From: an uncultured Clostridia bacterium
GTDB taxonomy: Bacteria; Bacillota; Clostridia; Oscillospirales; Ruminococcaceae
Assembly (NCBI GenBank): GCA_947627945.1
Contig: CANQYC010000007.1
Span: 1 to 32,710, forward strand
DNA: 32,710 nucleotides
Direction of reading: 5' to 3'
The notes beneath the pieces were generated by a model. That model did no database searches, was not told the origin of the DNA, and worked only from the letters and a program-made list of their open reading frames with translations. Positions 23,150 through 32,120 of this stretch are shown piece after piece. How positions within the stretch are numbered: position 1 is the stretch's first letter; each line of letters opens with the position of its first letter. The position numbers and the translations under genes are program-made.

Positions 23150-25477
23150 TCAGGCAGCTGTCTTTGCATAATCCTTGATGGTCTTGTTCCCACGCCGCTC
23201 ATTCCACCATACCCACAAAGTCGGTGCAATGCACTGGGAGGAATAGGTACCGGCGATCAGACCGAATGTCATCGGTACGGAGAAGCTCAGGATGCTCTCC
23301 ACATGGAATACATAGGCAACGACGCTGATGATGATCATGGTGGACAGCGTGGTGATCGAGGTGCGCAGCGAACGCCGCAGCGTCTGGCTCGCACTCTGGT
23401 TGACCAGCTCGGCAATGGTGGTATCCCTTGGCAGCAGCTTCTGGTTCTCACGGATACGGTCGTAGACGATGATCGTGTTGTTGATGGAGTAGCCGAAGAT
23501 CGTCAGGATAACTGCCATGAAGTTGGCGTTGATCTCAAAGCCGCACAGCACAAAGCTGCCGTAGGTGATGATGATATCGTGCAGCAGTGTGACGATGGTG
23601 AACACACCCGCAGACCAGCCGCTGATCTTCTTGAACCGCAGTGCGATGTAGACGATCAGCACCAGTGCCGCAAAGATGACTGCCACGATACACTTGCCGA
23701 AGAACTCTCTGCCGGAGGACGGGCTGACTTCATTGCTCTCCAGCTCTGCCAGCGCATTGTCCGGATAGGTCTTTTTCATGATGTCGAGCATGCTCTCCTG
23801 CTGTTCCAGCGTCAGGCTCTCGTCATAGCTGAAGGAAACGGTCAGGATGTTGGTGTCGGAATCGAAGCTCTCGCCCTTCTGGAGGGTGACAGGTGTTCCG
23901 AGCAGTGTCTCGATCTCCGTCTGGCAGGCAGTCTCATCGAGATCCCCGCTGTAGGAGTAGGACACGATGGTACCGCCCTTGAAGTCGATGGCGATCTCCA
24001 CGCCGATGAAAGTCGTGCAGAGAGACAGCACCACGAGTACGGTGGAGAGGATGAAGAATGTCTTCTTGTTCTCGCTGAAACGGCGGGTCTTGACGGTCTT
24101 GTACCGCTTTTCGGAATAGCCGAACAGGGAGGGTTTCTGGAATGCCTTGAACCGTGCCAGAGACATGCTCATCAGTCTTGCGGCAAGCACGCCCATCAGG
24201 AAGTTGAGGACAACGCCGGCAACGAGCGTGAAGCCGAAGGAGTAGATGAAGCCCTCTGTGGTGGCACCGAACGGACGGAAGATCGTTGCATCTAAGAACT
24301 GGGTGATGGGATTGGTATTCGTACCGAATGCACCCATCAGGATCACTGCCACGATGGCAAGTGTCAGGTTACCGTCCAAGATGGCAGAAAAGGCGTTCTG
24401 ATAACCGGACTTGAGTGCGCTCTCCACACTCTTGCCCCTTGCCAGCTCCTCACGGATACGCTCGGCGGTGATGATGTTACAGTCAACGCCCATACCAATG
24501 GAGAGGATGATACCGGCAATACCGGGAATGGTCAGCGTGGAGCTGGGCTGGAAACCGAACCATCCGGAAACGGCAGCCAACATGCCGGCAGCCTGTCCGA
24601 TCAGACCGATCACGGCGATCATGCCGGGGATGCGGTACAGGATCAGCATGTAGATGCAGATGAATGCCAGTGCGATCAGACCGCTCAGCACCATCGCACG
24701 CAGTGCGCCGGTACCCAGTGTCGGGGACAGCGTCTTGGTGCTGGTCGCTTCGAGGGAGAAAGGCAGCGCACCGGAATTGATCTGCTCTGCCAGTTCCTTG
24801 GCGGAGGCAGCATCGAAGTTGCCGGAGATCACGGCAGAACCGCCGCTGATGGCTTCCTCGACCGTCGCACTCGAAATGCAGGTGTCGTCCATCCAGATGG
24901 AGATGTATCCGCCGTTGGAAGCCTGCTGTGCCGTGGCGGTGGCAAATGCGCTCGTTCCGGAATCGTTCAGCTCAAGCTGTACGACATACTTGGAATTCTG
25001 CTGGTCGTAGCCGGGTGTCGCCTTGTTGACGCTCGAACCGGTCAGGATGACATCGCCGCTTGCCTCTGTGCCATAGCGGAACGTCAGCTCGGACATCTGC
25101 CCCAGCTCGTCCACAGCGGCAGCGGGGTCGAAGTTCTCCTCATCCGACTGCCACGGGAAACGCACGATGATACGGCTGTTGTTATAGTCCACATACGTCT
25201 CACTGTCGTTGATGCCCAGATTTGCCAGACGCAGCTTGATCACCTGCATGGCAGCATCCATCTGGTCGCTGGTGGCACTGACGCCGTCTGTCGGCTCAAA
25301 TGTCACATCCACACCGCCCTGGATATCAATGCCGAGACGAATATCCTCGAGACCGTGGATATATTTGTTTTCCAAGTCACCTTTATAGGTCCTGAAGCCG
25401 AACACCGTGGTGATGGCAAAGGCAAAAATGACCAGAAACACGACAAAAAAGACGGGTTTTCCTATTTTTTTGTTCAC
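23150..25477 (-). CDS. secDF: Fused protein translocase subunit SecDF
   Basis: SecDF uses proton flow to pull exported proteins through SecYEG. The product is 775 residues, with SecD and SecF joined in one chain of about 12 helices. The SecD half has L-G-I-D-I-Q-G-G-V-D-V near the start. The SecF half ends with G-Y-S-I-N-N-T-I-I-V-Y-D-R-I-R-E-N and Q-T-L-R-R-S-L-R-T-S. Two starts are possible: GTG at 25477 behind AGGAGG (7 nt) or ATG at 25498 behind GGAGGA (5 nt). The GTG is preferred. It is alone, with its own consensus promoter; yajC is not adjacent. Confidence 0.95.
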   Translation of the reverse strand: MNKKIGKPVFFVVFLVIFAFAITTVFGFRTYKGDLENKYIHGLEDIRLGIDIQGGVDVTFEPTDGVSATSDQMDAAMQVIKLRLANLGINDSETYVDYNNSRIIVRFPWQSDEENFDPAAAVDELGQMSELTFRYGTEASGDVILTGSSVNKATPGYDQQNSKYVVQLELNDSGTSAFATATAQQASNGGYISIWMDDTCISSATVEEAISGGSAVISGNFDAASAKELAEQINSGALPFSLEATSTKTLSPTLGTGALRAMVLSGLIALAFICIYMLILYRIPGMIAVIGLIGQAAGMLAAVSGWFGFQPSSTLTIPGIAGIILSIGMGVDCNIITAERIREELARGKSVESALKSGYQNAFSAILDGNLTLAIVAVILMGAFGTNTNPITQFLDATIFRPFGATTEGFIYSFGFTLVAGVVLNFLMGVLAARLMSMSLARFKAFQKPSLFGYSEKRYKTVKTRRFSENKKTFFILSTVLVVLSLCTTFIGVEIAIDFKGGTIVSYSYSGDLDETACQTEIETLLGTPVTLQKGESFDSDTNILTVSFSYDESLTLEQQESMLDIMKKTYPDNALAELESNEVSPSSGREFFGKCIVAVIFAALVLIVYIALRFKKISGWSAGVFTIVTLLHDIIITYGSFVLCGFEINANFMAVILTIFGYSINNTIIVYDRIRENQKLLPRDTTIAELVNQSASQTLRRSLRTSITTLSTMIIISVVAYVFHVESILSFSVPMTFGLIAGTYSSQCIAPTLWVWWNERRGNKTIKDYAKTAA

Positions 25478-25565
25478 AATCAGACCTCCTGTTGTCATCC
25501 GCTCCTCCGGAATGACAGGAGGGGGATTTTCTCTCTTTCGCCGCAGGGATGCGACATACACTTTT

Positions 25566-25594
25566 ATTATAATATAAAAAATGGGAAAAGTCAA
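25566..25594 (-). promoter_or_regulatory. Promoter of secDF
   Basis: On the minus strand TTGACT (25594-25589), 17 bp, TATAAT (25571-25566). The leader to the GTG start is about 80 nt. Confidence 0.8.
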
Positions 25595-25634
25595 TAGGTA
25601 ACCGAAAAATTTCACAAATGATTTCACAGAGCAA

Positions 25635-25663
25635 TGCCCCCTCCCTTTCCTTAGGAGGGGGCA
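25635..25663. terminator. GC-rich hairpin after the dehydratase-like gene
   Basis: TGCCCCCTCC (25635-25644) pairs perfectly with GGAGGGGGCA (25654-25663) over 10 bp with a 9-nt loop. It follows the stop codon of the gene on its right by 12 nt. There is no T tract, so it may be a repeat element or an RNA 3' end rather than a classical terminator. Its arms resemble the hairpin at 15132-15156. Confidence 0.55.
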
Positions 25664-25675
25664 GCGTGTTGTACT

Positions 25676-26917
25676 TTACTGCATCTGTGCCGTCTTGGCA
25701 TTGGCAAGCATGAGCTTGATCCGGTTCTCCTGATTGACACGGGTCGCACCCGGATCATAGTCAATGGCAATGATATTGGCGTTGGGGTAGTATTCCTTGA
25801 TGGCACGGCTCATGCCCTTGGCGATGATATGGTTCGGCAGGCAGCCGAAGGGCTGTGTACAGATGATGTTCTCGGTCCCGCTCTCTGCCAGTGCGCCCAT
25901 CTCCGCCGGGATCAGCCAGCCCTCTCCCATATTCACGCCCTGCCCGATATAGCGGGACACCGAAGCACGCATCTTCTCAAAATCATGCGGCGGCGTAAAG
26001 ACGCCGTGCGCCGTCATTTCCCGGATGACTTCCCGCTGCTTGGCGTAGAACATCCGGAAGATCATGTGATAGACCGGCGTGGCTTTGGTATATCTGCCGT
26101 ACAGGCGTGCATCGTTGTACTTGTTGATCGCCCAGTACAGGATGAATTCCAGCATGGACGGCACGACCGGTTCGCAGCCCTCGGAGATCAGGAAGTCCTC
26201 AAGATGGTTGTTGGCGAGCGGGGAATATTTCACATAGATCTCCCCCACGATACCGACCTTGATCCTCGGTACGGAAGAACGCTCGATCTTTGCAAAGTCT
26301 TTGAGCATGGCTCTGTAATACTTCTTGGTATTCGTATAGTTGCCCTTGCGCAGCTCCTTTTCCATGATGCGGATCCATTTATCCAGTTTCTTTTTGGAAC
26401 TGCCCTTGACCAGCTCATAGGAGCGGCACTGGTTATAGAGCGTCATGAGCATATCGCCGTAGATGATGCTGTAGATGCCCCGGATGATCATGGGCATGGT
26501 CATCCGCCAGCCATTGCGGGGATCTTTCTCCAGTCCGACAAAGTTGAGGGAGATGACCGGCACCTGCGGGAATGTATCCCTCAGACACTTGCGCAGCAGA
26601 TGGATATAGTTGGAAGCCCGGCAGCCGCCGCCGGTCTGCGGCAGCATGAGGGCGGTCTTGTTGGGGTCATATTTCCCGCTTTTGAGAGCCTCCATAAACT
26701 GCCCGATACACAGCAGAGCCGGGTAGCAGGTATCGTTGTGTACGTTTTTCAGCCCTTCCTCCACGACCGTGCGGGATTCGCTTTCGAGCAGGGCGAAGTG
26801 ATAGCCGTAGCTTTCAAAGACGCTGATGAGCAGACGGAACTGGATGGGCAGCATGTTGGGGATGAGGATGGTGTGGGTCTCTTTCATTTCCGGTGTGAAG
26901 ATGGCGTAATCTTCCAA
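25676..26917 (-). CDS. 2-hydroxyacyl-CoA dehydratase (HgdB/BcrC)-like iron-sulfur subunit
   Basis: The product is 413 residues of the family that includes 2-hydroxyglutaryl-CoA dehydratase and double-cubane cluster proteins. Candidate cluster cysteines are Cys64 and Cys70 (N-D-T-C-Y-P-A-L-L-C), Cys99 (T-G-G-G-C-R) and Cys353/Cys359 (C-T-Q-P-F-G-C-L-P-N-H). The true substrate is unknown. The TTG start at 26917 is behind AAAGGAG at 10 nt; the next in-frame ATG (26887) has no RBS. It follows the activase gene by 39 nt. In many clostridia this part is fused to the activase as a protein of about 1400 residues; here the two add up to that size. Confidence 0.85.
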   Translation of the reverse strand: MEDYAIFTPEMKETHTILIPNMLPIQFRLLISVFESYGYHFALLESESRTVVEEGLKNVHNDTCYPALLCIGQFMEALKSGKYDPNKTALMLPQTGGGCRASNYIHLLRKCLRDTFPQVPVISLNFVGLEKDPRNGWRMTMPMIIRGIYSIIYGDMLMTLYNQCRSYELVKGSSKKKLDKWIRIMEKELRKGNYTNTKKYYRAMLKDFAKIERSSVPRIKVGIVGEIYVKYSPLANNHLEDFLISEGCEPVVPSMLEFILYWAINKYNDARLYGRYTKATPVYHMIFRMFYAKQREVIREMTAHGVFTPPHDFEKMRASVSRYIGQGVNMGEGWLIPAEMGALAESGTENIICTQPFGCLPNHIIAKGMSRAIKEYYPNANIIAIDYDPGATRVNQENRIKLMLANAKTAQMQ

Positions 26918-26956
26918 GGAATAGTCGCTCCTTTCATGAAAATATGGCAGCGGCGA

Positions 26957-29884
26957 TCATTGCGCATTCATCGCAGCGATCAGGCTTCTCAGGCGGATCT
27001 TGGCTGCGCCGAGGTTGTTGATCTCATCGATCTTGAGCTGCGTATACAGCTTGCCGTGTGATTCAAGGATGCTGCGCACCTCATCGGTGGTGATCGCATC
27101 AATGCCGCAGCCGAAGGACACGAGCTGCACGAGCTGCATATCCGGCTGTGTCGTGACATACTGTGCCGCACGGTACAGGCGGCTGTGGTATGTCCACTGG
27201 TTAAGAACGTGCAATTCCGGCATTTTTCCCAACGGTGCGACACTTTCCTCTGTCACTACCGCCAGTCCGAGACTCGTGATGAGCTTATGGATGCCGTGGT
27301 TGATCTCCTTGTCGAGGTGGTAGGGTCTGCCGGCAAGCACGATGATCTTGCGCCCTTCGGCTCTCGCCTGTGCGATGATCTCCTGTGCCTTTGCCGCAAT
27401 GCTCCGCCGGAAGCTGTCGAGTGCCTGATACGCTGCCTCGACCGCATCGGAGATCCGCCCGCCGACATTGTATTTTTTCAGTACACGCTTCATGACATGC
27501 ACCACATTTTTGTGGTTGTTCAGGTCAAGATACGGATAGCAGAAATTCTCCGCATTCAGTCCGCTGTGGTTTGCCCGCATCAGCTCCGGATAGTAGGCGA
27601 CCACCGGACAGTTGAAATGATTGTCCGTGTCCGCCTCCTGCAAGTTGTAGCTCATGCACGGCCAGAAGATGAAGTCCACGTTTTTTTCCAGCAGCGTCTC
27701 AATATGGCCATGTGCCAGCTTTGCCGGATAGCAGACCGTATCCGAGGGGATGGTGTGCTGTCCCTTGAAATAGACCTTGCGGTCGCTCTCACCGGAGATC
27801 TCCACCCCAAAGCCCAGCTTTGTGAAAAGCGTGTGCCAGAATGGCAGCTGCTCATAGAAGCTGAGTACCATCGGCAGTCCCACCGTTGCACGCTTCCGGG
27901 GCGGCTGCACCTTTGCCATCTGCATCAGGCTGTCATATTTATAGGCATACAGATCCGGCACTTCCGTCTGCCGCCGGATGCCGGCACCTTTTTCGCAGCG
28001 GTTGCCCGATACGAAGCGTCCGCCGTCCGAGAACCGGATGACATTGAGCTGGCAGTTTGCCGTACATCCGCCGCAGCGGACATTTTTGGATGTATAGGAA
28101 AATTCTTTCAGAGCCTCCGCAGAGATCAGGCTGCGGGGGGCATTGTCCGCCTGTTCTCTGGCGTACAGTGCCGCACCGAAGGCACCCATCAGCCCCGAGA
28201 TCGCCGGACGGATGACACGCCTGCCGATCTCACGCTCAAAACAGCGCAGTACGGCATCGTTCAGGAACGTGCCGCCCTGTACCACGATATTTTTGCCAAG
28301 TTCCTCCACGCTCCTCGCACGGATGACCTTGTAAATGGCATTCTTGATGATGGAGGCAGACAGTCCGGCGGAGATGTCCTCGACCGTGGCACCGTCCTTC
28401 TGCGCCTGCTTGACAGAGCTGTTCATAAAGACCGTACACCGGGAGCCAAGCTCTACCGGATGTTTGGCAAACAGTCCCATCTGGGAGAATTCCGCAATGT
28501 CATAGCCCAGTGCCATCGCAAAGGTCTGGATAAAGGAGCCGCAGCCGGAGGAACAGGCTTCGTTCAGCATGATGCTGTCGATGGCACCGTTCTTGATCTT
28601 GAAGCACTTGATATCCTGTCCGCCGATGTCGATGATGAAATCCACATCCGGGCAGAAGAAAGAAGCCGCCTTGAAATGTGCCACCGTCTCCACGATGCCA
28701 AAATCCACCGAGAGCCCGGCACGGATCAGATCTTCGCCGTAGCCCGTCACGGCACTGGCACGGATCTCAAGTTTCGGATTCTTGTCGGCATAGATCTGCC
28801 GGAGCTTGGCAGCGATGCGGTCGAGCGGCTGTCCCTCATTGGGGGCATAATGGCTGTAGAGCAGCCGTCCGTCCTCCGTGATGAGGACGAGCTTTGTCGT
28901 GGTGGAGCCGGAATCAATGCCGAGATAGGCATTCCCCTCATAGGTGCGCAGATCTGCATAGGCAAGGTCACACTGCTTGTGCCGCTCCACAAATTCAGAA
29001 TATTCCTCTTTCGACTGGAACAGCACATCCCCCGTCAGCACATCGGATGCCGCATGCGCATTCCGGACACGTTCGAGCAGCATTTCTGCGGTCTTGGGCG
29101 CATCCTTGCTCTGCTGCGCATACAGGGCACTGCCCAGTGCCACAAAGACAGGTGCCTGTTCCGGAAAGATCGCCTGTTCCTCTGTCAGACCGAGGGTCTC
29201 CGTAAATGCCTTGCGCAGTCCTTTCTGAAAATATAACGGACCGCCGAGGAACAGGACATTGCCCTTGATCTCCCTGCCCTGTGCCAGTCCGGCGACGGTC
29301 TGGTCGACCACGGCACGGAAGATACTGGCAGCCACATCCTCCCGGGCAGCACCCTGATTCAGGAGCGGCTGGATGTCGGATTTTGCGAACACGCCGCAGC
29401 GTGATGCGATCGGGTATGTCCTTGTCGCATGCAGTGCCGCCTCGTCCAGCTCCTGCACGGTGATGCCGAGGAGCGTTGCCATCTGGTCGATAAATGCACC
29501 CGTACCGCCGGCACAGGAACCGTTCATACGCTGCTCCACGCCGCCGGTCAGGAAAATGATCTTCGCATCCTCACCGCCCAGCTCAATGACGGTGTCTGCC
29601 TGCGGATAGAGGGTCTTGACGGCAAGAAATGCCGCATGTACCTCCTGAACAAAGGAGATCCCGGCGGCATTGGCAAGTCCCAGACCTGCCGAGCCAGTCA
29701 TTGCGGTGCGGAAACTCGCCTCCGGGAGCTTTGCAGCGATCGCCGCAAGCTGCTCAGACACCGTTTCCTTGACCTTTGAAAAATGACGCTGGTATGCGGA
29801 ATGCAGGATCTTTCCACTCTCATCACAGACGACCGTCTTGACCGTGGTGGATCCGACATCAATTCCCAGAGCGTATGTATTCAT
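26957..29884 (-). CDS. Double-ASKHA acyl-CoA dehydratase activase with DUF2229
   Basis: The product is 975 residues. Two actin-fold BcrAD/BadFG ATPase domains lie at about 5-258 (L-G-I-D-V-G-S-T-T) and 320-578 (L-G-I-D-S-G-S-T-T). Each has a cysteine that could hold a shared 4Fe-4S cluster at a dimer interface: G-S-C-A-G-G-T-G-A-F near 124 and A-C-S-S-G-C-G-S-F near 444-448. A cysteine-rich stretch R-C-G-G-C-T-A-N-C follows near 604. DUF2229 occupies about 668-890. Such proteins use ATP to inject a low-potential electron into a dehydratase-like partner, here presumably the gene just downstream. The ATG at 29884 has GGAGGG 8 nt upstream; an ATG at 29920 lacks an RBS. The physiological reaction is unknown. 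Confidence 0.9.
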   Translation of the reverse strand: MNTYALGIDVGSTTVKTVVCDESGKILHSAYQRHFSKVKETVSEQLAAIAAKLPEASFRTAMTGSAGLGLANAAGISFVQEVHAAFLAVKTLYPQADTVIELGGEDAKIIFLTGGVEQRMNGSCAGGTGAFIDQMATLLGITVQELDEAALHATRTYPIASRCGVFAKSDIQPLLNQGAAREDVAASIFRAVVDQTVAGLAQGREIKGNVLFLGGPLYFQKGLRKAFTETLGLTEEQAIFPEQAPVFVALGSALYAQQSKDAPKTAEMLLERVRNAHAASDVLTGDVLFQSKEEYSEFVERHKQCDLAYADLRTYEGNAYLGIDSGSTTTKLVLITEDGRLLYSHYAPNEGQPLDRIAAKLRQIYADKNPKLEIRASAVTGYGEDLIRAGLSVDFGIVETVAHFKAASFFCPDVDFIIDIGGQDIKCFKIKNGAIDSIMLNEACSSGCGSFIQTFAMALGYDIAEFSQMGLFAKHPVELGSRCTVFMNSSVKQAQKDGATVEDISAGLSASIIKNAIYKVIRARSVEELGKNIVVQGGTFLNDAVLRCFEREIGRRVIRPAISGLMGAFGAALYAREQADNAPRSLISAEALKEFSYTSKNVRCGGCTANCQLNVIRFSDGGRFVSGNRCEKGAGIRRQTEVPDLYAYKYDSLMQMAKVQPPRKRATVGLPMVLSFYEQLPFWHTLFTKLGFGVEISGESDRKVYFKGQHTIPSDTVCYPAKLAHGHIETLLEKNVDFIFWPCMSYNLQEADTDNHFNCPVVAYYPELMRANHSGLNAENFCYPYLDLNNHKNVVHVMKRVLKKYNVGGRISDAVEAAYQALDSFRRSIAAKAQEIIAQARAEGRKIIVLAGRPYHLDKEINHGIHKLITSLGLAVVTEESVAPLGKMPELHVLNQWTYHSRLYRAAQYVTTQPDMQLVQLVSFGCGIDAITTDEVRSILESHGKLYTQLKIDEINNLGAAKIRLRSLIAAMNAQ

Positions 29885-30017
29885 GCAGTTTCCCTCCGTA
29901 AGCTGCCCCTCCGATGTCATGGGCAGCGCAATGATATTCTACACTCGTCTAATAGATTAGTACCCTCCGGCACAGATTCGTTACAAATAAAATAAAAAAT
30001 TACGCACGGCAGATCTT

Positions 30018-31187
30018 TCAGAACAGATGATCTTCATGCACCTTCCTGCCGTCCTCAAGAAAGACCCTCGGCACACGCTTGGAAATGCCGCAGACGACCT
30101 CGTAGCCGATCGTGCCGTACATGCCGGCGACATCGTCCGCAGTAATGCAGTCATTTCCATCTTTGCCGATGAGCGTCACCACTGCGCCGATCTCCGCCTC
30201 CGGTGCCTGCGTGACGTCGATCATCATCTGATCCATGCACACCCTGCCCGTGACGGGACAGCGCACCCCGCCGACCAGCACTTCGCCCTTTCCGGAGAGC
30301 AGTCTGCTGTAACCGTCCGCATACCCGATGGTCACCGTGGCGATGCGGCGGGTATCCGCCGTGCGGTAAGTCCTGCCGTAGCTGATGCAGGTACCTGCGC
30401 CGACCGTCTTGATATGGCTGATCCGTGAACGCAGTGACAGCACCGGTTCAAGCGGCGGCAGTGAACGCAGTGCCGCATTCGGGCTGAGCCCGTACATGAT
30501 GATGCCGACCCTTGCGAGCGTACTTTCCGGCACCGGCGACAGGCAGACTGCCGCACTGTTCATGCAGTGGACATGCCGGAGCTGCACGCCCTTGTCCCGC
30601 AGCACCTGTGCAATGTTCAAAATACATTCTGTCTGTTTCCGGGTGTAGGCGACGCTGTCCGCATCCTCCTCGTCTGCACAGGCAAAGTGCGTGAACAGCC
30701 CCTCTGTCTGTAAGCCCGGCAGTGCAAGGATGTTGTCGATCTCCCAGAGACAGGCAGCTTCTTCCACCGTCTGCACGCCGATACGCCCCATGCCGGTATC
30801 GAGCTTGATATGGCAGCGCACCGGCGCACCCGGCTGCGCAAAGCCGGACAAGGCACGGGCATAGTCGCCCGAAACGACTGTCTGGATGATGCCATGTTCT
30901 GCCAGCATCGGCGCACATTCCGGAGAAGTATAGCCTAAGATCAGGATCTCCCCGTCCGGACACCACTTGCGGACACGCACTGCCTCCTCAAAACTCGAAA
31001 CGGCATAGAACCGGATGCCATCCGCAAACAGCCGCCGGCATACCTGTTCCTCCCCGTGGCCGTAGGCATCCGCCTTGACCACGGCACAGAATTCTGTCTC
31101 TGCCGGGAGCAGCTCCCGGATCTGTCTGACATTGTGTGACAGGGCATCCAATGAGATCTCCGCCCATGCACGCTGACGATACTGCAT
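30018..31187 (-). CDS. alr: Alanine racemase
   Basis: Alr interconverts L- and D-alanine, the D form being needed for peptidoglycan. The product is 389 residues. Lys38 in V-V-K-A-D-A-Y-G-H-G binds pyridoxal phosphate. The S-Y-G-R-T-Y motif carries the second catalytic tyrosine. G-R-V-C-M-D-Q-M-M-I-D and G-Y-A-D-G-Y-S-R-L-L also fit. The start at 31187 has AGGAGA 6 nt upstream; a longer frame to 31265 lacks an RBS. It is divergent from the DUF1273 gene. After the stop comes an AT-rich stretch with a T6 run but no convincing stem. Confidence 0.97.
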   Translation of the reverse strand: MQYRQRAWAEISLDALSHNVRQIRELLPAETEFCAVVKADAYGHGEEQVCRRLFADGIRFYAVSSFEEAVRVRKWCPDGEILILGYTSPECAPMLAEHGIIQTVVSGDYARALSGFAQPGAPVRCHIKLDTGMGRIGVQTVEEAACLWEIDNILALPGLQTEGLFTHFACADEEDADSVAYTRKQTECILNIAQVLRDKGVQLRHVHCMNSAAVCLSPVPESTLARVGIIMYGLSPNAALRSLPPLEPVLSLRSRISHIKTVGAGTCISYGRTYRTADTRRIATVTIGYADGYSRLLSGKGEVLVGGVRCPVTGRVCMDQMMIDVTQAPEAEIGAVVTLIGKDGNDCITADDVAGMYGTIGYEVVCGISKRVPRVFLEDGRKVHEDHLF

Positions 31188-31284
31188 GCTCTCTCCTTCT
31201 TTCTCCGCACGGGTACAAAAGTGTCTATTTGGTATCGAAAAGGGAACAGAAATGTAAAATTTCAAAAAAATTCCTTTATTTGAC

Positions 31285-31313
31285 TTGTGGTTTGGGTGCA
31301 GGTATGTTATAAT
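31285..31313 (+). promoter_or_regulatory. Extended -10 promoter of the DUF1273 gene
   Basis: TTGTGG (31285-31290), 17 bp, TATAAT (31308-31313) with TATG-T before the -10. The -35 is weak, but the extended -10 is good. It lies 63 bp upstream of the start codon. Confidence 0.65.
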
Positions 31314-31376
31314 GGGGTAAGTGCCACATCATGCGGCAGGGGATCGGCACTGCCGGTACCGGAAGGGAGACACACC

Positions 31377-31964
31377 ATGAACCACCAGAATGTCTGTCCT
31401 GCGCTTCAGGGACATCCTTGGGAGAGGTCGCTCTGCTTTACAGGTCACCGACCTGAGAAACTGCCGCCGGGCAATGCACTCACGGCACTGACAGAAGCAC
31501 TCCACTATTATATTGAATATGCACTTCGGCTTGGATTTACGCATTTCCTGACCGGGGCAGCGGATGGCATCGACTATCTTGCTGCCGAATGTCTTTTCAG
31601 CCTGCGAAGCAGTTACCCGGAGATCGTTGTCATCGGCGTGCAGCCGTGCCAGGATTACGAAGACTTCTTCCGTGTCCGGGGCTACAGTCTCCCGCACCTG
31701 CACCAGATGCAGAAACAGGCGGACAAATGGCTGACCTTGCCCGGCTCGTGGCGTCACCGGTCTGTTTTTTTCCGGCGCAACTGCCTGATGGTGGACAATG
31801 CCTCCGGCATCATCGCCGTCTGTTCAGAAGGACGCTCCGGCTCCATGCAGACGCTGCAATACGCCCGGCAGCGGGGACTGGCGATCTGCCGTCTCTATCC
31901 GGTAGGACCGCCGGGACCGTATCCCGCACCGGCGGAATGGCCCGTGGAACGCCGGGGCTTCTGA
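31377..31964 (+). CDS. DUF1273 / YpsA-like SLOG-fold protein
   Basis: The product is 195 residues. It opens with C-F-T-G-H-R-P-E-K-L-P and continues G-F-T-H-F-L-T-G-A-A-D-G-I-D-Y-L-A-A-E, the Rossmann-like nucleotide-binding pattern of the DUF1273/YpsA branch of the SLOG superfamily. SLOG proteins bind nucleotides or nucleotide-derived ligands; YpsA of B. subtilis influences cell division and stress, and its ligand is unknown. C-S-E-G-R-S-G-S-M-Q-T-L-Q-Y-A near the C-terminus is another family block. The ATG at 31377 has AAGGGAGA 6-8 nt upstream. A minus-strand promoter just past its 3' end points back across it. Confidence 0.85.
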   Translation: MNHQNVCPALQGHPWERSLCFTGHRPEKLPPGNALTALTEALHYYIEYALRLGFTHFLTGAADGIDYLAAECLFSLRSSYPEIVVIGVQPCQDYEDFFRVRGYSLPHLHQMQKQADKWLTLPGSWRHRSVFFRRNCLMVDNASGIIAVCSEGRSGSMQTLQYARQRGLAICRLYPVGPPGPYPAPAEWPVERRGF

Positions 31965-31977
31965 GTCGCCGTATTCT

Positions 31978-32006
31978 ATTATAACACGTCTTTCCCGAAA
32001 ATGCAA
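31978..32006 (-). promoter_or_regulatory. Minus-strand promoter antisense to the DUF1273 gene
   Basis: On the minus strand TTGCAT (32006-32001), 17 bp, TATAAT (31983-31978) with CGTG-T before the -10. The nearest sense gene downstream of it is alr, 790 bp away, beyond the whole DUF1273 gene. Confidence 0.6.
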
Positions 32007-32120
32007 GAGGGGCAGACAACTTTCCGGAGAAATCCATCCGGATACCTGTCCGGACACATAGCGGCAGCCGTCTGCGAAATGGGGCAGACTGCTGCATTTG
32101 TATCACAAAGGAGGAGCATC

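Noticed and set aside
27185-29236. 683-codon open frame on + antisense to the activase
   Set aside because: It mirrors the codon bias of the GC-rich activase gene, has no sensible domains and no promoter; the minus-strand protein has clear motifs throughout.
29885-30017. Promoter for the activase operon
   Set aside because: TAGAAT and TACTAA hexamers exist but no -35 with acceptable spacing; too weak to list.
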